A stretch of 64,000 nucleotides of DNA from Halomarina halobia (GCF_029338575.1 NZ_CP119992.1:1116001-1180000); one strand, 5' to 3'. Counted from the stretch's first letter, positions 16,267 through 25,087 are shown. The notes: generated by a model not told the origin, from the sequence alone. Program-made: numbers and translations.

Positions 16267-17394
16267 TCAATCGTCGTTCGTCACGCCGCGCGGCGGGGGC
16301 CGACGCGTGTCGTCGAACGCCGAGGCAAGGTCGTACTCCGTCCCCGTCAGCATGAACAGCGCGTCCTCGAGAATGACGAACACCTCGGGGAGTTCCCGCA
16401 CCACGAGGTACGTGACGGCCACGAGCGCGAGGACCGACGCGCTCTGGGCGATGATCCGGTCGGCGACGAAGTAGGATACCCGGTAGGGGTCCTCCGCGGC
16501 GAACACCGTAAGGACGAGGTCGGGGAAGACGTGCATCCGCTGCTGGCCGAACGAGAGCGCGATGAAGACGTTGCGCACGAGGTTCAGCGCGTAGATGACG
16601 GGGAGCGAGACGGCGAACGCGCGGACCTTCCGGGAGAGGGGCGCGCGGACGGCCGCGATCGCGCCCGCGAAGATCGCCATGCTCCCGACGCCCGTACAGG
16701 CGAGCAGGATGGTGTAGGTGATACGGTGGTCGCCGTCCCAGAAGACGAACGTGCTCCGGAGGTCGGCGCGCCCGACGATGGCCCCGCTCTGCACGGTGAA
16801 GTCCGCCGGCTGGGTCTGTCCGAGCAGGTTCATGAGGAAGGCGGTCTGGGTCGTGACCGATTCGACGAGGAACGCCCGCACCACGAACAGCGACTCGGCG
16901 GGCAGGACGACCAGCCCCATCGCCGCGACCGCCCGCGAGAGGACGTACAGCGAGTCACGCCCGCGAAGGAGGAGGTAGCCGGCGTAGAGGCACCCCGGCA
17001 CGGCGACGACCGCGCCGATCCCCTCGATGACGCTCCGCTGGGTGACGGCGAAGTGGTGGACGAGCGTCAGCCAGAACAGCCCGAACGCGACCCACGCGCC
17101 GACGGTGAGATAGCGCGCCGCGTCCGCACCGCGGGTCCACGCCAGCGTCGCGCCGCCGACCGCGAGCAGCGAGACGACCGCCGGCGGGAGGAAGCGCTCC
17201 CATCCGAGCGCGACCACCAGCGCGGTCGTCGCGGCCAGCAGGCCGACGTAGCCGAAGACGAGAGGCCGGTAGCGCGCGTCCCGGTCCGCGGCTTCCAGCG
17301 CCGCGCCGCCGAGGAACGCCGCCACGACGATCCACGCCAGCGGATCCGCGAAGCGGTGGGCCCACGCAAGCGCACTCAACAGTGGCCCTAACAT
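16267..17394 (-). CDS. artA: Archaeosortase A
   Basis: This 375-residue polytopic membrane cysteine protease/transpeptidase cleaves PGF-CTERM proteins and allows lipid attachment of the S-layer glycoprotein. Catalytic motif residues are visible: Cys233 (LACTGVGSMAIF), Arg274 (LNLVRNVFIAL) and Arg313 (VADRIIAQS). Their spacing (41 and 39 residues) equals that of the Haloferax volcanii residues C173, R214 and R253 known to matter. About eight membrane helices are predicted, with roughly 60 extra N-terminal residues versus the Haloferax enzyme. ATG 17394 (MLGPLLSALAWAHRF) is preferred; ATG 17421 would add nine residues. Its likely substrates are the two PGF-CTERM genes directly upstream on the same strand, 150 bp away. 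Confidence 0.93.
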   Translation of the reverse strand: MLGPLLSALAWAHRFADPLAWIVVAAFLGGAALEAADRDARYRPLVFGYVGLLAATTALVVALGWERFLPPAVVSLLAVGGATLAWTRGADAARYLTVGAWVAFGLFWLTLVHHFAVTQRSVIEGIGAVVAVPGCLYAGYLLLRGRDSLYVLSRAVAAMGLVVLPAESLFVVRAFLVESVTTQTAFLMNLLGQTQPADFTVQSGAIVGRADLRSTFVFWDGDHRITYTILLACTGVGSMAIFAGAIAAVRAPLSRKVRAFAVSLPVIYALNLVRNVFIALSFGQQRMHVFPDLVLTVFAAEDPYRVSYFVADRIIAQSASVLALVAVTYLVVRELPEVFVILEDALFMLTGTEYDLASAFDDTRRPPPRGVTNDD

Positions 17395-17546
17395 ATCCGC
17401 ATACAGGCGGGAAACCGGCATAGGTCTTGTCGTTGGCAGGACGGCCCACGCCGCCCGTGGCCGTCGCTCGGGGGCGCAGCGGCCGAAAGAAGCGAAAGTG
17501 GATAGTCGAACCCGGAGAGGGGTTCGGCGGTTAGCGGGCGGTTCTA

Positions 17547-19877
17547 TCAGTCGCGGCGCAGCGCGACGAGCGCGGCGGCGACGAGCGCGACGAGCGCGGC
17601 GACGATGCCGAAGCCGGGGCCTTCCTCGGGCGTGGTGTCGTCACCGGTCTCGTCGTCACCGGTCTCGTCGTCACCGGTCTCGTTGTCGCCGGTCTCGTTG
17701 TCGCCGGTCTCGTCGTCACCGGTCTCGTCGTCACCGGTCTCGTTGTCGCCGGTCTCGTTGTCACCGGTCTCCTTCTGTTCGACCGTCAGGGTCGCGCCGT
17801 CGACGACTGCCGCGCCGTCGGCGGTGTACGGACCGTCGTCGCTCCCTTCGGAGGTGACGAAGTCGTACGTCTGGTCGCCGTCGGTGTCGAGGTGGGGCAT
17901 CGCGATGACCTCACCGGACTCCTGGTACGGCGTGTCCAGGCTGACGTTGACGTTCGAGTGCGTGCCGGCCTCGAGGTAGCTCGAGGTGCCGCGGACGCTG
18001 TCGAACGGCGACTCGTTGAGCGTCGCGTCGTGGATCGTCACGAAGCCACCGTCAGAGAGGGTGACCGAGTCGACGACCACGTAGGAGCCGTCGTTCGCCT
18101 GGTCGGAGACGCTGACCGAGGCGGACTGGCTGGGTTCGACGATACCCTGTGCGACGATGTCCTCGCTGGAGACGTCCTTCAGGGTCGCGGTGAACTCGGT
18201 GCCGACCGAAGCGCCCGAGAAGTCGAAGGAACCGGCGAAGGTGCCGTCTTCCTGAACTGTGACGGATTTACTGAGCAGGAACGGGCTGTCGCCGGTGGCC
18301 TTCGCGATGATGCGGAGCTTCGTTCCGGGTGCGACGGAGGTCGACCCCGAGATGCTCGCGTCCTGCTCGGCCTTGACGACGACGGTCTCGTTGCCGTTGA
18401 CCGTCTCGGTGTCGAAGGAGCCCGTGCGCTCGACGACCTTGAAGCTCGTCGTCACGGAGTCGCCCTCGAACGTGAAGTTGGCCCGGTAGTTGCCGAGCTT
18501 CTGCGTCGCGTCCGTGCCGAGCGAGTCGGAGTCGAAGACCACGAAGGTCGCCTTCCGGTTCTCGTCGTAGACGATCTTCGTCGTCATGTTACCGAAGTGG
18601 TTGGCGGGCGCGTCGGCGTTCGGGCCGCTGTTGACCTTGGCGATCTTGAACGACGCGTCGGAGTTGTTGGCGACGAAGCCCTCGAAGTCGTCGCCGGCAG
18701 CACCGAAGTAACCGGAGCCGCCGATGCGGAGCGCGACGTGGTCACCCATCGCGATCCTGCTACTCGACGTCGAGACGTCGGTCACGTCCGAGAGCGTCTC
18801 GAACTTCGAGATGTCGACGCTCGCGGGTGCCGTGAGCGATCCCATCGTGCTGACGGTGCTCTCCGTGATGACCAGCGTGCCGACGCCGGTCTCGGTCGCC
18901 ATACCGTCACCCGCGCTGTTCAGCGTGCCAGCGACGAGATCGTAGTCCGTCGCCGCGAGCGGCTTGGGCGTGCTCGCGTTCGTGAGGACAGTCACCGAGT
19001 CACCCTCGCTCGCGTTGAGCGCCGTGAACGCCGTGGAGCTGTCACTGTTGGTCGTATTGTAGGTGTTGAACAGGATGGTGACCGTGCCGTCGCCGTTCCC
19101 GTCGTGTACCTTCAGTTCGGGCTCGTAGTTGACGTCGCTCGATCCGACCTTGACGTACGCGTCCTGCACGTTCGTGAGGTTCACCTCGATCTCGGCGATG
19201 TCGCCGCGGTCCTCGGTGATGATCGGCTTGACGAACTCGGCGGCGTCGTCGGCACCGGTGCCGACACTGAGGGTCGCCGTCGCGTTGGCGTTCGTGTCGG
19301 TCACGTCGACCGTGACGTCGTACTGGCCGTCGGCGAGATTGACGTTACTGAGGTTGTAGTTGAAGTAGCCGGTGTTCCCGTTGACGGTGAACGTCAGGTC
19401 GGTCACGTTGAACAGGTCCTTGAGTTCCTGCTCGCTCAGGTCGTTCGAACTGAGGTTCACGTCGTAGCCGCTCCGGCCGGAGTCGACGACGAGCGCGTCG
19501 TTCGCGCTGTCGTCCTGACCGAACTCGGCGGTGAGGTCCTGGTGCGTGAGCGTGAAGTCGAGAGGATCACTCAGCCCCGGACCGCTCAGCGCGTAGGAGC
19601 CGGCTGTACGAGCGCTCGTCTCGATCGTCACGGTACCGTCACTGTCAGCGGTGTATTCGCGGACGAACTCGCCGTCCTTCGTGAGCGCGTAGTCTTCACC
19701 AGCAGACGCGTTACTGTACACGAGCGTCTGCCCAATGAAGTACACGCCACCATCGTTGATGGATTCGTTGGCCGCAGCGGCAGCTCCCGTCAGCGCGATG
19801 GACCCCGCCACTACGGAGAGGACCATCAGCGCAGCCAGGAACAGGCTGCGGATCTTGGTGTTGTATGTACCTGTCAT
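17547..19877 (-). CDS. S-layer-type surface glycoprotein with PGF-CTERM anchor
   Basis: This 776-residue secreted protein has a haloarchaeal surface-glycoprotein signal peptide at residues about 1-36 (KIRSLFLAALMVLSVVAGS, cleavage near GAAAAA), long Ig-like beta domains, and a C-terminal sorting signal: GPGFGIVAALVALV then ALRRD, i.e. PGF motif, membrane helix, basic tail. It has many N-x-S/T sequons (for example NESI, NVTD, NLSN). Before the PGF motif lies a repetitive acidic stalk of TGD(N/D)E units (DNA 17638-17766). It is probably the main S-layer protein, exported, N-glycosylated, cleaved by ArtA and lipid-anchored. A TATA box at 20005-20014 implies a leader of about 100 nt, consistent with a strongly expressed mRNA. 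Confidence 0.92.
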   Translation of the reverse strand: MTGTYNTKIRSLFLAALMVLSVVAGSIALTGAAAAANESINDGGVYFIGQTLVYSNASAGEDYALTKDGEFVREYTADSDGTVTIETSARTAGSYALSGPGLSDPLDFTLTHQDLTAEFGQDDSANDALVVDSGRSGYDVNLSSNDLSEQELKDLFNVTDLTFTVNGNTGYFNYNLSNVNLADGQYDVTVDVTDTNANATATLSVGTGADDAAEFVKPIITEDRGDIAEIEVNLTNVQDAYVKVGSSDVNYEPELKVHDGNGDGTVTILFNTYNTTNSDSSTAFTALNASEGDSVTVLTNASTPKPLAATDYDLVAGTLNSAGDGMATETGVGTLVITESTVSTMGSLTAPASVDISKFETLSDVTDVSTSSSRIAMGDHVALRIGGSGYFGAAGDDFEGFVANNSDASFKIAKVNSGPNADAPANHFGNMTTKIVYDENRKATFVVFDSDSLGTDATQKLGNYRANFTFEGDSVTTSFKVVERTGSFDTETVNGNETVVVKAEQDASISGSTSVAPGTKLRIIAKATGDSPFLLSKSVTVQEDGTFAGSFDFSGASVGTEFTATLKDVSSEDIVAQGIVEPSQSASVSVSDQANDGSYVVVDSVTLSDGGFVTIHDATLNESPFDSVRGTSSYLEAGTHSNVNVSLDTPYQESGEVIAMPHLDTDGDQTYDFVTSEGSDDGPYTADGAAVVDGATLTVEQKETGDNETGDNETGDDETGDDETGDNETGDNETGDDETGDDETGDDTTPEEGPGFGIVAALVALVAAALVALRRD
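17638..17766. repeat. 15-bp tandem repeats in the S-layer stalk
   Basis: There are nine 15-bp units encoding TGDNE or TGDDE (last unit TGDDT). In coding order the units read NE, NE, DE, DE, NE, NE, DE, DE, DT, i.e. a 60-bp four-unit block duplicated once plus one more unit. Units with Asn create N-E-T glycosylation sequons with the next unit; Asp units do not. Confidence 0.9.
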
Positions 19878-20004
19878 GGTTATGTGTGTACCATCGGCGG
19901 CAGTACCGCCATCCGACCGTGCGGCCCGGTATCACGACCGCGAGATCCGTCGGAATGGGATACTGTCACCATGGGTAGGGGTACAGGCAGAAACAGTGCT
20001 CATT

Positions 20005-20014
20005 GTTATAAATG
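20005..20014 (-). promoter_or_regulatory. TATA box for the S-layer gene
   Basis: The minus strand reads CATTTATAAC about 130 nt before the start codon at 19877. With initiation about 25 nt downstream, the 5' leader would be about 100 nt, long for a haloarchaeal mRNA. Confidence 0.55.
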
Positions 20015-20042
20015 CTTTCTGGTGAGTCATCCTCTGTGTTAA

Positions 20043-20428
20043 GATCTGACATCATGGAACTCATGAGATATAGCCTTTGTGGAGTGAACGTCGGGCGAAG
20101 CGTCGAGTCCCCGACCGTGTTAGACACGAATTCGATAGGTCGAAATCGATGAACGACCTATCGGCCAGTCAGATAGCTATTCACCGATAGAGTACAGTCG
20201 CCGAACGGAAAGTGTCCGCGTCCGGTGGGAGTGTCGGCGAAGTCGGACCGTACGCCGCCGACCCCGCCTCCCACGTCGCGCGCACGCGAGATACACATTG
20301 CCTGTTGCTTGCTCAACCGGGCGTTCGCGGTGACTGACCGGGCCGGTTCCGCCCGCGGCGGCGGTGGCTCTCCGAAGGCGACGCTCGGCGGGCGTGAAAA
20401 ACGCGAGAATCGGGAGTCGCGGTCTCGG
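20043..20428. other. Spacer between the two S-layer-type genes
   Basis: This 390-bp region has no supported gene. It contains the 3' flank of the upstream paralogue and distal promoter sequence of the downstream one, and the separate promoters suggest the two surface genes are not one operon. Confidence 0.4.
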
Positions 20429-22147
20429 TCAGTCGCGGCGCAGCGCGAACAGGCCCAGGGCGACGAGAGCGACGAGGGCGGCGATCGCGCCGAAGCCCGG
20501 CCCGACGGACGCGCTCCCGCCCGATCCGCCGACCGCGAGCGTTCCGGTGCTGGCGACCGGATTACCGTCCATCACGTAGGGCGTGTCGAGTTCGCCCTGC
20601 GAGGAGACGAAGTCGAACTCCTTGTTCTCGTTCGTGTCGAGGTGCGCCATGGCGATGGCGTCACCGCCCTCGCTGAACGGCCGTTCGAGCTTGATCTCCA
20701 CGTTCTCGTGGGTTCCGGGGGTGAGGTACTTCGAGACGCCCCGGACGCTCTGTACTGCCTCGCCGTTCTCGTATGAGGTGTCGTGGATGACGACGAACCC
20801 GCCGGTCGACATGTTGACCGAGTCGACCGTCACGACGCTCCCGTTCGAGTCCTGGTCGCTGAACTCGATCGACGCCGTCCGTCCCTCCTTCACGTAGCCG
20901 GGGACGGTCCGCTCCTCGACGCCGGCCCCGCTGACCGTCGCCGTGAACTCCGTGCCGGGTTCGACGCCCGTCAGGTCGAAGGTCGCGCCCCAGGTGCGGT
21001 CCTCGGCGACGGTGACGGTCTGGCTGGTGAGCGTCTTGTCGCCGCTCCTGGCGGTGACCTGGAGCTCCGAGTTCGGCGCGAGCGTCGTCTTCCCGCTGAG
21101 GCTCGCGCCCGCGTCGGCGTAGGTCACCGCGGTCTGTTCGCCGTTACGCGCCTCGGTGTTGAACTCGGCCTTTCGGGGCTCGACGATGAACGAGGTCGAC
21201 ACGCCGGCCGTCCTGTCGACGATCCCGCTGGCGCTCGAGACGGCGAAGCGCCAGTTGTACTGCTTGCCGACTCTGAGGTCGTCCGTGTCGATGACGAAGA
21301 AGACGGCTCCGTTCTCCGGCGCGAGCACGACGTTGATGTTGTTCGGATTGATCCGAACCGACTCGCCGGTCTGTGGCTGTCTGATAGTCATCAACGCGAC
21401 GTCGCTGTTCCCATCGCGCTGGTTGAGGAAGTCGATGAACGCCTTCTCGACCGACTCGCCCTGATCCTGGTTGGCGATGATAGCGCCCGCGAGCCCGGAA
21501 CCGCCCAGGCGGGCGATGACGAGGTCACCCTGGGCGACGCGGCTGGTCGACACCGAGCGGTTCCAGATCTCGCGCGTCGTACTGAAGTCACTGAGGTTGT
21601 ACCTGTCGGGCGCGGTCAACGTACCGAAGGTGCTCGGCCCGCCGTAGGTGAGCTTCAGCGTGGCGGAGTCGGCCGCGTTCCCACCGCGGTCCGGCCGGAC
21701 GGTGAGGCTGTACTCGCCGATCGGGAGCGGGTCGGACGTGTTGGCCGCACCGCTCACGTACTCGACGCTGTCGGCCGACGACCCGACGCCGAAGCTCTGA
21801 GCGGGGCCGTCGGGCGTGTCGTAGGTGTTCAACAGGATCCGCACGCGACCGTCGAGGTTACCGTCGGTGACCTTCACCGTCGGGTTGTACCCGGCCTCCT
21901 TCGAGTTGATCGTGACGTAGGCCGTACTCACTCCCGACGTCGCCACGTCGATTTCGGCGATACCACCGCGAGAGGCGTTGTACTCTGCGTTCGTGAAGCT
22001 AACGACCGATGACTCGTCCTGCGACGAATTTTGCTGGAGGGTTGAGCCCGCAGCGGCTCCGACCAGGCTGACGGACCCGACGAACACGGAGAGGACCATG
22101 AGCGTGGTCAGAAACAGGCTGCGAACCCGGATCGATGTAAGTGCCAT
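20429..22147 (-). CDS. Second S-layer-like glycoprotein with PGF-CTERM anchor
   Basis: This 572-residue paralogue of the downstream surface protein has a matching signal peptide (VRSLFLTTLMVLSVFVGS), shared beta-domain motifs (RGGIAEIDV with VTINSKEAGYNP, versus RGDIAEIEV with VKVGSSDVNYEP; GRVRILLNTYDT versus GTVTILFNTYNT), and a PGF-CTERM tail (GPGFGAIAALVALV then ALRRD). It lacks the long acidic stalk: only a short Gly/Ser linker (GGSGGSASV) precedes PGF. Several N-x-S/T sequons are present. It is a likely ArtA substrate, perhaps a minor or condition-specific surface protein. A TATA box at 22211-22220 gives it its own promoter with a leader of about 40 nt. Confidence 0.9.
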   Translation of the reverse strand: MALTSIRVRSLFLTTLMVLSVFVGSVSLVGAAAGSTLQQNSSQDESSVVSFTNAEYNASRGGIAEIDVATSGVSTAYVTINSKEAGYNPTVKVTDGNLDGRVRILLNTYDTPDGPAQSFGVGSSADSVEYVSGAANTSDPLPIGEYSLTVRPDRGGNAADSATLKLTYGGPSTFGTLTAPDRYNLSDFSTTREIWNRSVSTSRVAQGDLVIARLGGSGLAGAIIANQDQGESVEKAFIDFLNQRDGNSDVALMTIRQPQTGESVRINPNNINVVLAPENGAVFFVIDTDDLRVGKQYNWRFAVSSASGIVDRTAGVSTSFIVEPRKAEFNTEARNGEQTAVTYADAGASLSGKTTLAPNSELQVTARSGDKTLTSQTVTVAEDRTWGATFDLTGVEPGTEFTATVSGAGVEERTVPGYVKEGRTASIEFSDQDSNGSVVTVDSVNMSTGGFVVIHDTSYENGEAVQSVRGVSKYLTPGTHENVEIKLERPFSEGGDAIAMAHLDTNENKEFDFVSSQGELDTPYVMDGNPVASTGTLAVGGSGGSASVGPGFGAIAALVALVALGLFALRRD

Positions 22148-22210
22148 GATTTTTGAGTGGATGACTGGTGACAGTGTCCGCCACGCCGGTGAACCGATGA
22201 AATTCCGGCC

Positions 22211-22220
22211 ACTATAAGAC
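22211..22220 (-). promoter_or_regulatory. TATA box for the second surface glycoprotein
   Basis: The minus strand reads GTCTTATAGT, about 64-73 nt before the start codon at 22147. This gives a short leader and separates its control from the larger S-layer gene. Confidence 0.5.
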
Positions 22221-22478
22221 TCGGGTGGGGAGTACTGTCACCGCCTGCGGTTGCAGTGGCGGCCGCCAGGGGTATAAGTAATATTCTAATAACGACCGAT
22301 CTGGAAAATACAGGACTTTCGAACCGTTTTCGGCGGGACGGTAACCGCTGATTCGGTCGATGTACCGGGGCGTTAATGGGTGATTAACGCCTCGGACGCG
22401 GTCGATCGCCGCGCAGAACGGCTTCTGGGACCGGTCCGTAGACGACCGACCCGCCCCGATCGGTCTCGTTCGGTCGGA
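22221..22478. other. Intergenic region, AT-rich patch without gene
   Basis: No gene supported. A plus-strand TATA-like block (about 22271-22290, GGTATAAGTAATATTC) faces no downstream plus-strand gene; the next gene is on the minus strand. Confidence 0.35.
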
Positions 22479-23252
22479 TTACTCGACCGCGTCCGGCCAG
22501 GCGTCCAGGATCTCGACCTCGTGACCGTCGTTGGTCCTGGTGAACGCGTAGGTGTAGTCACAGGATTCGGGGTCGCGGTAGTCCTCCGCGTGGCGTCCCA
22601 TCAGCGTCCCCCAGGCGTCCTCGAGGTCGTCGACCATCACGGCGAAGTGCCCCCACGCGTCGCCCAGTTCGTAGCTCCGCCCGTCGTAGTTGTAGGTGAG
22701 TTCGATGGACATCGCCTCCTCGGCCGCGCCCTCGGGTTTCACGAAGTAGAGCGCGAAGTCGTCCATCTCGGCGCGGCGCACCATCTCGAACCCGAGCTTT
22801 CGCAGGTACCAGCCGAGGGCGGCGTCGGCGTCCTCGACGCGGACCATGGTGTGGTCGATGCTCCAGCGCGCGCCGTGGTCGCGCTGGACGATCTCGATCT
22901 CGTGGCCGTCGGGGTCCGTCACGAAGGCGTAGCGCCCGCCGCAGGAGTCGGGGTCGCGGTAGTCCTCGACGCCGCCCTCCATCAGCTCCTCGTAGGCGTC
23001 GTAGACGTCGTCCACCCGGACGGCGATGTGCCCCCACGCGTCGCCCAGTTCGTAGGTGCTGTCGTCGTGGTTGTAGGTGAGTTCGAGCACCGCGCCCTCC
23101 TCGTGGAGCCCCTCGGGGCCGATGTAGACGTTGGTGAAGGTGTCCATCTCCATGCGGCCCTTCTCCTCGTAGTCGAGGTGCGTTCGGTACCATTCGAGGG
23201 AGGCGTCGAGGTCCTCGACGCGCATCATCGTGTGATCGAGCGTCGGATTCAT
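22479..23252 (-). CDS. VOC superfamily protein, duplicated glyoxalase I-like domains
   Basis: This 257-residue protein consists of two VOC domains (about 1-125 and 127-257) that are 50% or more alike by eye. Each has the pattern of glyoxalase I with four metal-ligand positions kept: His in DHTMMRVED / DHTMVRVED, Glu in LELTYNH / IELTYNY, His in DAWGHIAV / DAWGHFAV, and Glu in HEIEIVQ / HEVEILD. Glyoxalase I converts the methylglyoxal-thiol hemithioacetal; in a haloarchaeon the thiol would be gamma-glutamylcysteine, in line with the gshA-like gene upstream. Another VOC reaction is possible. ATG 23252 is preferred over the GTG one codon earlier. Confidence 0.85.
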   Translation of the reverse strand: MNPTLDHTMMRVEDLDASLEWYRTHLDYEEKGRMEMDTFTNVYIGPEGLHEEGAVLELTYNHDDSTYELGDAWGHIAVRVDDVYDAYEELMEGGVEDYRDPDSCGGRYAFVTDPDGHEIEIVQRDHGARWSIDHTMVRVEDADAALGWYLRKLGFEMVRRAEMDDFALYFVKPEGAAEEAMSIELTYNYDGRSYELGDAWGHFAVMVDDLEDAWGTLMGRHAEDYRDPESCDYTYAFTRTNDGHEVEILDAWPDAVE

Positions 23253-23450
23253 CACGCCGAGCTACTCTCGGCACACACTAAGGGTTTCCTGGTCCGCCGA
23301 CGTCCGACGGGGACGACACGGCGGCCCGATCGACCGCCAGCCCGCGACGAATCGGCGGTGGACCGGCTGCGGGACGCGGTCGTCCCCGAGGTCGGCGACC
23401 GCCGGGAGCCGTCTCGCGGCCCGCGGTGATCGACGAGGGGCGCGCCGGCG

Positions 23451-23894
23451 TTACCCGAACCGACGGACTGCGGGCCGGTAGAACCACCACGCGACGGCGA
23501 GCAGGAGGACGGTGCCGACGGGGAGGGCGGTGTAGCCGAACCGCTGGGAGAAGCCGACGACGAGCGGAAGCTGGCTCACCGCCGTCAGCACCAGCAGCCC
23601 CCCGGTGAGCCGCGGGTCCTCGCGTCGGACGACCCCGAGCGCCGCGCTGAGGAGCGCCGCGGCGTACAGCGCGACTCCGATCGGCCACGCCTGGATGAAC
23701 GCCGGGATCCGACCCCGCGTGTACGAGAGGTAGTCGGGGAGGGTCGTCAGGTGGAGCGAGGCAGGGTCCACGAGCCCGAAGGGATAGACGAGCGTCACGG
23801 CCCCGCCCACGAGCACGGCGGTCCAGGGGACGGCGACGAGCGCGAGGAGGACGAACAGGCGACGGTTCGGCGTGCCCGCGGCCCGGTCGCTCAT
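23451..23894 (-). CDS. Small haloarchaeal membrane protein (TIGR04206-like)
   Basis: This 147-residue protein has four likely membrane helices (about 13-35, 67-87, 95-113 and 118-140) and conserved-looking loops DPASLHLTTLPDYLSYTRGRIP and FIQAWPIGVALY. From memory it resembles TIGR04206, a haloarchaeal family often found near archaeosortase genes; that is a recollection, not a search. Its ATG overlaps the stop of the DRG GTPase gene (23891-23894, ATGA), so the two form a translationally coupled operon. Function unknown. Confidence 0.65.
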   Translation of the reverse strand: MSDRAAGTPNRRLFVLLALVAVPWTAVLVGGAVTLVYPFGLVDPASLHLTTLPDYLSYTRGRIPAFIQAWPIGVALYAAALLSAALGVVRREDPRLTGGLLVLTAVSQLPLVVGFSQRFGYTALPVGTVLLLAVAWWFYRPAVRRFG

Positions 23895-25003
23895 CGCCGC
23901 ACGATCAGCCGGAGCACGTCCTCGTCCCGCAGTTCGTGCTCCCGACCGACCTGCTGTTCGTCGTGTTTCGCGCTCGGACCCGAGACGCGGGCGAACCGGA
24001 ACCGCGACTCGAAGTCGCCCCCGAGTTGTTCGAGCGCGTCCCCGACCGCGTTCTCGCCCTCCCGGAGGATCAGCGGTTCCTCGTAGTCGACGCCGCGCCC
24101 CGGCTTGTCCATGTAGACGCGGATCAGCCCGAGCGCCTCCCAGATGGACTCCTTCAGCGAGTCGAGGCCCTTCTCCGCCTCGGCGCTGATGAACACCGCC
24201 TCCTCGGGGTCGATGCCCCGCTCGCGGAGGTCCTCGTGGACGGTCTCGAGGTAGTCGCGGTCGATGAGGTCGACCTTGTTCACCGTGACGAGCGACGGGA
24301 GGTAGACGCGGTTGTCCATCAGGGTGTCCACGAGGCGATCGATGGTGAGTTCCTCGCGGACGGTGACGTCGGCGTTGATGTAGTCGTACTCGCGGAGCAC
24401 CCCCTTTATCGTCTCCTCGTCGAGGCCGACGTCGCCCGGGGTCGTCACCTTGATCCCGCCCTTGTGCTTCTTCGAGACGCTCACGTTCGGCGGGCGGGTG
24501 TCGAGGCGGATCTTGTTGTCGTACAGCTCCTTCCTCAGGCGGTCGTACTGCTCGATTTCGAAGACCGAGAGGACGAACAGCACGAGGTCGGCGGTGCGGA
24601 CGACCGAGAGGACCTCCCGGCCGCCGCCGCGGCCGCCCGCCGCCCCCTCGATCAGCCCCGGCACGTCGAGGATCTGGATGTTGGCCCCGCCGTACTGGAG
24701 CATCCCGGGGTTCACGTCGAGGGTGGTGAACTCGTACTCCCCGATCTCGCTCTCGGCGTTGGTGAGCGCGTTGAGCAGCGTCGACTTGCCCACGCTCGGG
24801 AAGCCCACGAGCGCGACGGTGGCGTCGCCGGTCTTCTCGACGGCGTAGCCCTGGCCGCCGCCGGCGGACGATCGGTTCTCCAGCTTCTCCTTCTTCTGGG
24901 CGAGCTTCGACTTCAGCCGGCCGATGTGCGCCTCGGTGGACTTGTTGTACGGAGTGGTGGCGATCTCCTCCTCGATTGCCTCGATCTCCTCCTCAAGTCC
25001 CAT
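23891..25003 (-). CDS. drg: DRG-family (Obg-related) GTP-binding protein
   Basis: This 370-residue translation-linked GTPase has an N-terminal helical region (EEEIEAIEEEIATTPYNKST), then the GTPase domain with G1 GFPSVGKST, G2/G3 around EFTTLDVNPG and LDVPGLIEGA, G4 TVNKVDLID and G5 ISAEAEKG, an S5D2L insert (about 140-200) and a C-terminal TGS domain (about 290-370, IRVYMDKPGRG to DVLRLIVR). Full length and all G motifs intact. Archaeal DRG proteins associate with ribosomes. Its place next to the ribosomal stalk genes matches other haloarchaea. A symmetrical TATA sequence near 25053-25063 may serve both this gene and the divergent small gene at 25088. Confidence 0.96.
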   Translation of the reverse strand: MGLEEEIEAIEEEIATTPYNKSTEAHIGRLKSKLAQKKEKLENRSSAGGGQGYAVEKTGDATVALVGFPSVGKSTLLNALTNAESEIGEYEFTTLDVNPGMLQYGGANIQILDVPGLIEGAAGGRGGGREVLSVVRTADLVLFVLSVFEIEQYDRLRKELYDNKIRLDTRPPNVSVSKKHKGGIKVTTPGDVGLDEETIKGVLREYDYINADVTVREELTIDRLVDTLMDNRVYLPSLVTVNKVDLIDRDYLETVHEDLRERGIDPEEAVFISAEAEKGLDSLKESIWEALGLIRVYMDKPGRGVDYEEPLILREGENAVGDALEQLGGDFESRFRFARVSGPSAKHDEQQVGREHELRDEDVLRLIVRR

Positions 25004-25052
25004 CGTCCTCCACTCCGCCGTCGCCCCCGAAAAGGCTTGTCTTGCGCTTCGG

Positions 25053-25063
25053 CAGTTATATAC
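25053..25063. promoter_or_regulatory. Symmetrical TATA element shared by divergent genes
   Basis: GTTATATACCG is nearly palindromic (GTATATAAC on the other strand). It lies about 30 nt before ATG 25088 on the plus strand and about 55 nt before ATG 25003 on the minus strand, so it could be read by TBP in both directions. Confidence 0.45.
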
Positions 25064-25087
25064 CGCCGGCAGGACACCTCTCGGACG

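Noticed and set aside
17638..17766. CRISPR-like tandem array
   Set aside because: The repeats are contiguous in-frame 15-bp units inside an S-layer gene, with no spacers and no cas genes nearby.
17892..20042. 716-codon plus-strand frame opposite the S-layer gene
   Set aside because: Antisense shadow with no signal peptide or domain; the minus strand encodes a complete surface glycoprotein.
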